From: Guillardia theta CCMP2712
Lineage: Eukaryota > Cryptophyceae > Pyrenomonadales > Geminigeraceae
Assembly (NCBI RefSeq): GCF_000315625.1
Contig: NW_005434483.1
Location: 14,869-35,582, forward strand
Direction of reading: 5' to 3'
Length of the DNA: 20,714 nt
Below are positions 1 through 8,744 of the stretch, in pieces (within the stretch, counting starts at the first letter, position 1; the number at the start of each line of letters is the position of its first letter). The notes beneath the pieces were generated by a model. That model ran no database searches and had not been told where the DNA came from. It saw only the letters and a program-made list of their open reading frames with translations. Both the position numbers and the translations under genes were made by a program.

Positions 1-503
1 GGGTAGCAGCCGGTGTACATGGCTAGACTTTAGGGCTGCACTCGGAACCTGGCCTGCTGCGCTGGATACATCATGGCGCTGCTCCGATACTGATCCATCT
101 TTAACTCTCTGTCACGCCCGGTGCCGGGACTAAGAATCGTAGACTTTGGAACCTGGTATCATCTGATAGACCGCAGAAATCAGAGTGACCCTCATCACAA
201 CGAGCACGGCGGATTGAGCCGGTAAATGTCTGACCGTTATGAAGAGTCACTCATCACGTCAGTCACATGACCGTAAGAAAGAAACAACACTTCGTTTCTT
301 AGATGAAAATATTTAGGAGTCTAGTGGCATTAAGAGATAAGAATGAGTGGTGAGCAGTACACGTGTACCCAGTCCTTACAACAGTGGCGATGAAACACGT
401 CTTAATTGAAGTTCTCTGCTACAATTTTATGTGTCAACATCAGATCCCCGTGTACTTTTGCATTCTACATGAGCTAGATGAGTTGCATCGATTCAAATTA
501 CCA
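1..503. other. No gene recognised at left edge
   Basis: No conserved protein motif or RNA gene was recognised on either strand. The stretch next to the ERH stop codon at 504 is presumably its 3' UTR and terminator region. Open frames here are short and look like chance. Confidence 0.5.
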
Positions 504-1156
504 TCATTGTGCCATTCTTTTCAAATGAGCAAACACTCTGTCTTTGACCCACTGCCGATAGAAAAATGTGAGAAAACAATCCGAAAAAGCAAACGAAAGA
601 GGATTCTCCGAACAAACAGGAGCACCTCCTCATCATGGAGTTGTGACTTACCTGCTTGTTGTGAGGTTCATAGGCACCGTAACCGTTGTACACGAGGCAG
701 CACAGGTCGCCAAGCTGATCGATGAATGCATACCTGCAAACGCATTCGTGATGAAAGGATCCCACAGGAGAAGGGAGGGCCTACAGCTCAGAGATGTCGT
801 AGGTAATGTTCCTCATGCCTACATACAAGATTATGAACATTGATATCACTCACTCGAAGGATCAACATCCTTACCAGGATTCATTTGCTTCAACCTCTGT
901 TCGTACAGCTGGCAAATGCCGTTCATGGCCTCTGAGACACTTTCGAAGTCGCTGAAAGTTCTTGTGCTCTTGCTGGCTGCCAATTTAATCATGACAATGA
1001 AGAATTCAAAGTTTCATGGGATCAACAATATCATGTTGTCATCTTGAACAAGAATCAACATACAAAGTGGGTTACATAATACCCAATTTACCCATTCAAA
1101 AGGGCGCACACACCTGTTTCCTGCAGAAGAACAATCGTGTGCTTGGGTGTAGCCAT
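504..1156 (-). CDS. ERH: Enhancer of rudimentary homolog (ERH), 5 exons
   Basis: Reading order on the minus strand is 1156-1114, 976-875, 818-785, 733-652, 551-504, giving 102 aa (animal ERH is 104). ERH is a small nuclear dimeric protein linked to mRNA splicing, RNA elimination and transcription control. Matches to the family run through every exon: the start MATPKHTIVLLQET, then RTFSDFESV, YEQRLKQMNP, NITYDISEL, YAFIDQLGDLCCLVY, YEPHNKQ and the last exon WVKDRVFAHLKRMAQ. They align with animal ERH almost without gaps, which fixes the splice phases. All four introns are GT-AG (137, 56, 51 and 100 nt). The ATG at 1156 gives the expected N-terminus. Only the short segment at the exon 2/3 junction (NPGMRNIT) is less certain. 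The gene faces away from the PDCD5-like gene, with about 1.1 kb between their starts. Confidence 0.95.
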
Positions 1157-2260
1157 GGCGCTGAGTTTGTAAGTTGCTCAGGTAGCAGAGCAGATGTAGA
1201 GAAAAAGAGGAAGAGAGGGTCGGGACTGCCGAGGGTTCAGGTCCTGGGAGAGGCGCGGATGGCGGGAAGCAGGCAGGGGGGGTGGGGCAACACGGCAGGT
1301 GATGGGTTGTTAGAATGTTTCAATATTGAGGGAGATATTTCAAATCAGTGTTTGTAAAACTTCAATAATAGAGGAAACGCTTTGAGACGATGGAGTTTGA
1401 CGCCGACCAGGGGGGTGGGGAGGGGCTGATGAGGTGTCTACCATTTTTACAATTTTACATTTTTAAATAATAGTTTTTAATTTAAAATAGTTTTTGCGCT
1501 GCCTTAGATTGAAACTCTAATGTCCCAACTAAGTGTAGATTGCTGTCCTTCAAGGTACCAATTTCAATAAAAGAACTGAACACAATAGTAGAAGATCAAG
1601 TTGTGGATGTGTATTTGAAATTCCATAAGGCAATTTGAATCTACTTTCAGACCCCTTTCAATGCGCCCGATGGGTGAAGTGCAAGGGCGAGGCGAAAATC
1701 ATCTGAGGAACGTGGCGGAAGGGGAGGGAGGGAGGGAGGGAAGGAGGGAGGGAGGAAGAGGACCAGATGAAAATTCAGAGCATGAACAGGGTCAGGACGA
1801 GGAGGTTCGGACAAGAAGTGGCATTTTTCTGAGGCATGCGAGTCGTGCAGACAAGAATTTTCCTGACCTGTAGTAGGAACAGCAACAGTTTCAAGAAGGG
1901 AAGCAAGTTCAAGCGAGTCTATAACAAATGAAGAATATGAGCTGTGATTTCTCATCAAGCTGTAATTTCCCATCAATGGTTCAGGGGAAAGCTGCAAGTC
2001 TGAAGAAAAAATCTATATATCCAATGACATGGTAGCAATAGTGGTGGTGAGCCAGTAGGATTAGGTTTGGCTGACAAACATTAGAGAGGAAACATTGAAC
2101 AGCTGATATCTCCGCAATTTCTTGAAAATCATGTGATTTTATTCCAATTGTCTTTGATCAGACATTGTCCAAACTGAAGCCTTGATAATCCGCTGGACTT
2201 TTCCTGCTTTTCCTTCTCTTATTGATATATTGCACGTAGCCTAGCGGGAAATATCGCGCC
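1157..2260. other. Divergent intergenic region between ERH and the PDCD5-like gene
   Basis: This stretch separates two divergently oriented genes and must hold both promoters. It contains a G-rich patch around 1275-1290, a strongly AT-rich patch at about 1440-1500, a (GGGA)n tract at about 1717-1755 and an AATAAA-like string near 1565. No coding motif was recognised. An open frame on the minus strand at 1647-1997 is proline- and serine-rich because it crosses the GGGA tract, and is not supported as a gene. Confidence 0.5.
1717..1755. repeat. (GGGA)n simple repeat
   Basis: Tandem GGGA/GGAGG units form an uninterrupted purine run on the plus strand. Similar tracts recur at 3595-3648 (complement) and 14921-14955. 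Confidence 0.85.
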
Positions 2261-3438
2261 ATGGACCCTCTGACTTGCCAGCCACAACGGATTTTTATTT
2301 GGATTTTTCTATACCTCTGCATTGACACAGTCACTGAGCAGTATGCAGCATCATCGCACCAACTCGGTTCAATAGCGGTGATGCGAAACAGCGTTGAAGG
2401 GACATGCAGGCTGCGTGGAGGGTTTGATAACCCCAACCCGATCTATCATCATGGAACGACAGACGACGAGTCGGAAAAGGAACAGAACGCAGACGCCCTT
2501 GATGAAAAGAAGATCCTTGAATCAGTGCTCAAGCACGTACGGCCCAAACCGGCACCACCGCCTGAGAAGCCGAAAGAGAAAACTGAGTGAGTTGTGACAT
2601 GTTGTGACGCCGTCATTCATTGGATGCTACAGAGAGGAAGAACAACAAGAAGAGTTTGAAAGGTCCATCCTCGCAAAGATACTTGAACCTGGGGCCCTCT
2701 CCCGATGTGAGATGCTTGGTGCACGTGAATGTGAGTATGACATCTGGTCATCGCAGTGGACAACGTCAGGTACTCAAATCCTCAGCTCGCCAAGTCCATC
2801 CAGAACAAGCTCTTGTCGATGGCTAGGGAAGGAAGAATCCTTGACAAGGTGAGAACATCTCCGAATCTCCAGCTGCACCTCTGAGAGTTGCTCGCCACTC
2901 CAGGTCTCGGAGGACACGATAGTGTCGCAGCTCAAGACTGAAAGCAAGAGGTATTGCTCAGATCGCTTCTTAGCTGTTGCTGAGGCCGAGGGATCAGGGT
3001 ACACAAGAAGTCTCAGTTCATCTACAAACGCAAGAAGACCCTGCTCGACAACGTAGGCATCACCCCAGAGGAAGCAGAGAGAGTCGGAGTCAACGTCTCA
3101 GGTATCTCTCCTCGCCTCCTGCTCCTCCCTATCTCCTTGACCTGCCGCTATTCCCCCTCCGTGCCCTCCAACGCTGCCCCTCGCAGCACACCCCCACCCA
3201 TCCTCTCGCCACGTCCCTGCATTACTTCCACCATCTGTTTCCTTTGGCTCATCCTCGGGCTCAGATTGGAATATCGAGATGACGGACTCAGTCTCTTCGA
3301 GGTGAGTGCTCGGTCCTCGATCGCGCTCTATCTCATCCTCCCCTCTTCAGCCAGCTGCCACTGGATCTCGACGACGATGAGGAGCCAGCCGACGGAGGGA
3401 TGGAAGACCTTCCTCTTGATGCGTCAAATGACGAATGA
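2261..3438 (+). CDS. PDCD5/TFAR19-family protein with N-terminal hydrophobic leader, 7 exons
   Basis: Exons are 2261-2586, 2633-2706, 2757-2848, 2904-2950, 2998-3101, 3265-3301 and 3351-3438, giving 255 aa. The family core is clear across exons 2-5: EEFERSILAKILEPGALSRL, DNVRYSNPQLAKSIQNKLL, SMAREGRILDKV, SEDTIVSQLK and FIYKRKKTLLDN, matching the helical core and basic C-terminal end of PDCD5. All six introns are GT-AG with matching phases. The protein is twice the usual length (about 125 aa). The extra parts are a 108-residue first exon and an acidic tail (DLDDDEEPADGGMEDLPLD). The first exon starts with a signal-peptide-like segment (RIFIWIFLYLCIDTV, residues 10-24). The ATG at 2261 is the first after an in-frame TAG at 2237 and has a good context (GCGCCATGG). 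PDCD5 proteins are normally cytosolic or nuclear DNA- and tubulin-chaperone-linked factors. The leader suggests routing into the secretory or complex-plastid system, which is inference. A later in-frame start at Met41 would remove it. Confidence 0.87.
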
Positions 3439-3594
3439 GCCCGGGACTGTACAGGCTCCCTGCTCATGCATGACCGCCTCTTCCTTTTCTGCTCTTCCTC
3501 CCCTTCGCACTCTGAGGCTCCTTACAGTGAAAACTCTTGCCATGACTTGCATACCTTGTCCTTTTTTGCTCCTACCACACATCCTGTCACATAC

Positions 3595-3648
3595 TCCCTC
3601 CCTCCCTCCCTCCCTCCCTCCCTCCCTCCCTCCCTCCCTCCCTCCCTC
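3595..3648. repeat. (CCCT)n simple repeat
   Basis: About 13 perfect tandem copies of CTCC/CCCT lie between the PDCD5-like gene and the next gene. Confidence 0.95.
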
Positions 3649-3760
3649 TTTTCTTCTTTCACCCCATCCATCCCCCGATCTTCTTCATCTTTGTATTTCG
3701 GATTCCACTCACTTCAGTGCGCTTTTCATGCAAGACCGATGAAAGTGTGCCCTTGTCCAG

Positions 3761-3923
3761 GATCGCTGGCTCCTTCTCTTCCCCTTCCTCCAGCTATTCG
3801 CCATGATCGCTGGCTCCTTCTCTTCCCCTTCCTCCAGCTATTCGCCATGATCGCTGGCTCCTTCTCTTCCCCTTCCTCCAGCTGCTCGCCATGATTCTTC
3901 CCCTTCCTCCAGCTGTTCGCCAT
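3761..3923. repeat. 44-bp tandem repeat (3 copies plus one shortened copy)
   Basis: Units 3761-3804, 3805-3848 and 3849-3892 are 44 bp each and begin GATCGCTGGCTCCTTCTCTT. The first two are identical and the third differs at two adjacent bases. A fourth unit at 3893-3923 lacks 13 internal bases. The repeats have no stop codon on the minus strand, so a repetitive antisense frame is open there, but nothing suggests it is a gene. Confidence 0.95.
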
Positions 3924-4070
3924 GATTCTTCCCTCTCCTCCTCTTCTTCGCCACCCACATCCACCTCGCCTTCCTCGCTCACATCATTTTCGAAACTTCA
4001 AAAAAGGCGGGGAGGTGGTGGCAGATGCATATTCAGGGGGTAGGGGTGGTGAGTCGTCGGGGCGTTGGGC

Positions 4071-6777
4071 ATGGCGGGCTTGGAGGGAGTGCGGGGGAAG
4101 GAGGCGATGGGGAGGAGGGTGGCGCTAGGGGGGGGGAAGGTGAGGATAGGACGAGGAGCTGAGTGTGAGATCAGCTTGCAGTGGGACGGGATGTCTCGCA
4201 CGCACGCCGTTATCGAGGGTGTGGGTCAGCCGTCCACCTTCGTCAACAGCGAAGGCGGGAAAATTTTCACCTCCTTCAGGATCCGAGACTGCGGGAGCTC
4301 CAACGGAGTCTTCGTGAACCAGGTGAAGGTGTCAGAGTGCCTGCTAAGAGACGGGGACGAGATCGGGTTCGGACGAGGCGCCTCGTTGCAGGAAGGGGAG
4401 GCCATACATAGCCGTCATGTCGAGTATGCGTTCCTGTTCCGGACGTTGAAGCTCCATGGCACGCCGGGAGGCTCTCGGGAGGGGCCAGCTGAAGCGTCCA
4501 AGGACGGGAGGATGTGCCCTCCCTGCAGATCCTTCCTCTACCCGCCCACTGCATGGGCTGATAAGAAGGACCTCCGGGAGTTTGCCAGGCCACCGCCAGC
4601 AGATTTGGAGCTGGACTGGGTGCATGGGTACCGGAGCGCAAGGCAGATCCTAGAGCCTAAGTCAGAGGCGAAGAAGGCAGGGCGATGCCTCCACCTCAAC
4701 AACGCCAAGTTCCTCTCCCCCTCCTCCATCGCCTACCCGGCTTCCCGCTATGTTGTCATCTTCGACGTTGTCGAACGAACGCAGCGGTACTTCAAGGAGC
4801 ACGACAACGACTGCGTCAGCCTCGCTGTTGCCGCCTCCAAGACCGTCGCTGCGTCTGGGCAGCTCGCGAGCTTCGAGGAGAGGAGCCCTCCTATCTACGT
4901 GTGGGACGTGTCCTCCTGCTCCGTACTGACCAAGTTGCGGGGCTTCCACAGGAACGCAGTGACTGCGCTTGCGTTCAGCCCGACGGAGCAGTTCCTGGCC
5001 TCGATAGGAGGAGACGACATGCACTCTCTGGCGGTGTACGACTGGGAGAAGAAGCAGCTGCTGTTCAGCGGCAACGGCTACGTGGAGGAAGTGTACGCCG
5101 TAGCCTTCAGCCCGTTCAATCTGGACGAGATCCTTCAGGTCGGGAACAAGCACATCAAGTTCTGGAGCCTCGAGGCCGAGAAGTCTGTCATGGCGACGTT
5201 CCGACAGGAGAAGAACGCCAAGGAAGGGCAGAAACGGACTGAACCCCAGCTCGTCGCCTGCTGTGCGTACACCGCTGAAGGGATGGCGATCTGCGGGCTA
5301 GAGGAGGGCCATATCGCCATGTACAGCAGGACCAAGACCGGGAGGAACGAGTGCGTCGACCGCATCGACAACGCGCACGCAGCTCCTGTGCTTGCTCTGT
5401 GCGCGATGCAGAACGGGATCATCTCGTCTGGACGGGACGGCTACGTGAAGGTGAGAAAAGTTGAGGAGGCGGGGACGGAAGAAGGGGGAGGAGGAGAGCA
5501 AGGGGAGAGGGGAGGAGAGAAAGAGCTGATGCTGTTCCGGCAAGGTGTGGGCACCTCCATCGACGATCACGGGGAGGAAGGAGGGCGGCAAGTCACGGGA
5601 GGGGACAAGGAGGAGCACAAGGGAGACGATGACGACGAAACTCAAGGTTGACGTGAAGGGAGTCTTCCTCGGGGGGGCGCAGAGCACGACGGTGGTCACC
5701 AGCCTCGACTATCTCAAGGGGAACATCCTGTGCGGCTCCTCCTCCGGACAGATCTTCCTCATCGCCCTCAAGGACGGGTCCATCCAGCAGCTCGTGTCCA
5801 CTCACTTCGCAGGCGTGACGGCGGTGGACGTCAGCCCCTACGGGGACTCCTACTACCTGACCGTGTCGGAGGACAAGACGATCAAGAGGTGGGACGTACA
5901 TAGCAGGGAGCTCCAGCTCTCTGTCTACGTCGGCCTGCAGTGCACCAGCGTCTCCATCCATCCGTCGGAGTCGCTCTACGCGCTGGGTCACCGTCATGGC
6001 AACTTCACCGTCTGGGACGTGCCGCCGCTGCCGCAGGCCCCTCGCTGCCTCCTCAAGTCTTCACAGAGGAAGGAGGATGTGACGCAGGTACGCTTCTCCC
6101 CGGACGGTCGCTACCTCGCCGTCGCCAGCCGAGAGCAAGTCATCGACCTTTACAGCGTCGAGAGCGACTTCCGGCACGTGGGGACCTGCCGGGGGCACTC
6201 AGGAGCCGTCCAGCACGTGGACTTTTCCGCTGACTCTCGCTGGCTCCGTTCCTCGTGCACTGCTGCGGAGCTTCTCTTCTGGGAAGTTCCAAGCTGCCGC
6301 CCCCAGGGACGCTCCTCCCTTCTCCGCGACGTCCCTTGGCACACCCGAACCGTCGTCTTCGACTGGTCCCTGTCCTCCATCTGGCCTCCTGCTGCCCTCG
6401 TCTCCAGCATCGACTCTGTCAACGTCAGCAACGATCTTCTGCTCTGCGCGTCCGGCAACGACCGAGGCGAGGTGAAACTGTACCCCTTCCCGGCCATCGG
6501 CGACATGCAGGAGACGCAGCGCAACTGCAAGAGGCTTCTCCTCCACAGCTCGCACGTCCATGGCGTCGCCTTCACCAACGAGGACGGCTGGCTCATCTCC
6601 GTCTCCTCCGATGGGTCGGCGGCTCAGTGGCGCGTGAAGCGGGAGGGGAGCAACAGCGGCAGCAACAGGCGGGCGATTGTGTCGGAGTGGCACGAGGACG
6701 GAGGGATCAGGCAGCGGGAGATCTCGCGGCCCCCGAGGATGGGAACCTTCGCCAACCCGCACAGCCGGCACGTGTGA
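4071..6777 (+). CDS. FHA domain fused to EML (EMAP-like) HELP/WD40 protein, 2 exons
   Basis: Exons are 4071-5450 and 5546-6777 by direct base reading, or 5545-6777 by reading frame (the GTG following AAG); the product is 870 aa. Residues 17-101 form an FHA phosphothreonine-binding domain: IGRG (26-29), SRTHAVIEG (42-50), DCGSSNGVFVN (73-83), LRDGDEIGFG. Residues 179-189 (LELDWVHGYRS) match the HELP motif of echinoderm-microtubule-associated-protein-like proteins. It is followed by two atypical beta-propellers with repeated WD-type blades such as PPIYVWDVSS, HIKFWSLE, TIKRWDVHS, NFTVWDVPP and ELLFWEVPS. EML proteins bind microtubules and tubulin through HELP and the tandem propellers. The intron (GTGAGA...CAAG) interrupts the blade GYVK/VWAPP. 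The ATG at 4071 places the FHA domain at the expected distance from the N-terminus; no better upstream ATG is in frame. The stop is 35 bases from the stop of the minus-strand acetyltransferase gene. Confidence 0.9.
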
Positions 6778-6812
6778 GGGCGGCAGCTACAGTTCGACCT
6801 CTTCATCTACAC

Positions 6813-8703
6813 TTAATACCAATTTCCCAGCTCCTCCCCGTCGCTGTTGTTGGACACCAGCAGCCCTCCGACTGAGCTCGCGTCTTCATCCAGCCAGTCT
6901 TCGTCCCCGAGGTCCTGCGACTGAGTGTCGCTGGCTGGGGGCACAAACGTCCCCACGTCCTCCGGCAGCAGCAGCGTCCCTCGCATCCCTCCGTCGCTCT
7001 CGCTCCCTCCTAGGTCGACCATGAAGCTGTCCGCAAACTTCTGCGCATTGGTGCTCAGCCCTGCCTCCAACTGCCCCTCCCCTGTCATCGGTTTCATCAC
7101 GTCGCTGACACCTGCTGACCGTGGCCTCTCGGACATCGGGGTTGACCCAGGCCCTGTTGCTCTCCCTGCTCCCACCATCTCCCCTCCTCCAGAGATCCTG
7201 CTGGGGTCCCTCCACGTGCCATCCCGCGAACTTCCGCCCTGTTCGCTGGGAGGACGATGAGCCCAACCTCCTCGTCCTCCTCTAGCCCCCTGCATGCTGA
7301 TGGGATTTGCGGTTTTCACTGGGAGCATTCTAATCCCCTGCTGTATCCTCTCTTGTTGTATCCTCACGTCTTGTATCCTCTCCTGTTGTATCCTCTCCTG
7401 TTGCATCCTCTCTTGTTGTATCCGTTCCTGTTGTATCCTCTCTTGTTGTATCCTCTCTTGTTGTATCCTCTCTTGTTGTATCCTCTCCTGTTGTATCCTC
7501 ACGTCTTGTATCCTCTCTTGTTGTATCCTCTCTTGTTGTATCCTCTCTTGTTGTATCCTCTCTTGTTGTATCCTCTCCTGTTGTATCCTCTCCTGTTGTA
7601 TCCTCTCCTGTTGTATCCTCTCTTGTTGTATCCTCTCCTGTTGTATCCGTTCCTGTTGTATCCCCGCCTGCTGAGCAACTGCTGGTACCCTTGGGGGCAT
7701 GAACTCAGCCTGCCTGGCTCTCGCTTGCCCCAGCTGTTCAACCTTCACAGGGTACCCAGCCGGAGGGTCGCTCATGATTCTATCCTCCAGGCTCTTACTC
7801 CGCATGTCCAACTTCATGCCCTGCAGGAAACCCTGATGCACTTCGCGCTGCCTCCCCATCCAGCCCTCTCCTCCCCTCATCATCTGCCCACCGTCCATCG
7901 GACCAGGCGAGAACTGCCCGCCTCCCATTTGACCGCTCCATGCCGCCTGGAGCATGCAAAGTCACACCGTGGAACAGCAGGGAGGAGGAAACATGTAAGA
8001 AGTAGAGGGCGGAGGGCGGAAAAGTAGAGGATACAAGACGACAAAGAAGAGATGAGGACGAGGAAGGGAGTGCTCACGAGCTTCTGCGGGGGATAGGCTC
8101 TTCGCATGGATGCATCCATGTACATCTCTCCCATCTGCCCAGCAGGGAAGACGCCACCAGGTTCAACGTACATGCCTCCCATCCGTCCAGCTTCGTTGGG
8201 GAATCCATCCATACTCTCATAGTACCCAGCCTGCCGCGCAGGAGGCATGCTTGCCCCGAAGAATTTTCTCTCCTGACTTGGAAGCGCTGCCAAGAATCAT
8301 CACTCCTGCTCCTGCTCCTGCTCCTGCTCATCTTCCTCCTCCCTTCCTTCTCCTCCTTCCCCATCCGTCTCCGCCCCTCTTCTCTCTTACCTCGGAACAT
8401 GTTTGACGGCATAGATGCATTGGTCCTGTTGACTGCACCCTGTGGTCCTGAATTTTGCACTTGACCACCAGCCTGCGCGGGGCAAACAGTCATGACCTTC
8501 CAGCTGCTGTTGACGTCACCTGATGCGCAGGATAGTCAACGAGATGGTTCTGCTCGTCCTCCAGCTCCTGCAGGCCTCGTGAGTCGAGTCAGGCGCGCCT
8601 CCCCTCCGAAACCTGTGCCGACTTGCATTGCTCGGCCATGATGCGATGCACTAGCATGATCGTCGCGTACTTGGCCTGGCACTCGGCGTCAACGAGGAGG
8701 AGA

Positions 8704-8744
<41 letters not shown>

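Larger units (their letters stand above)
3439..4070. other. Intergenic repeats between PDCD5-like and FHA-EML genes
   Basis: No coding signal was recognised. The stretch holds the PDCD5-like 3' flank, a (CCCT)n tract and a 44-bp tandem repeat, then the FHA-EML 5' flank. Open frames across it encode only repetitive Pro/Ser/Leu or, on the other strand, Arg/Glu/Gly strings. Confidence 0.6.

Noticed and set aside
1647-1997. Minus-strand open frame of 116 codons
   Set aside because: It crosses a GGGA repeat, is Pro/Ser-rich and shows no motif or supporting splice structure.
2420-2440. RLRGG string in the PDCD5 leader considered as a ubiquitin-like C-terminus
   Set aside because: No ubiquitin fold precedes it; a five-residue match is too short to mean anything alone.
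3137-3742. 201-codon plus-strand frame overlapping the PDCD5-like gene
   Set aside because: It reads through two PDCD5 introns in the wrong frame and ends in a Pro-Ser repeat from the CCCT tract.
8293-8345. Hexamer repeats near 8300 and 8710 considered as CRISPR-like arrays
   Set aside because: They are contiguous short microsatellites without unique spacers, inside introns of a eukaryotic gene.
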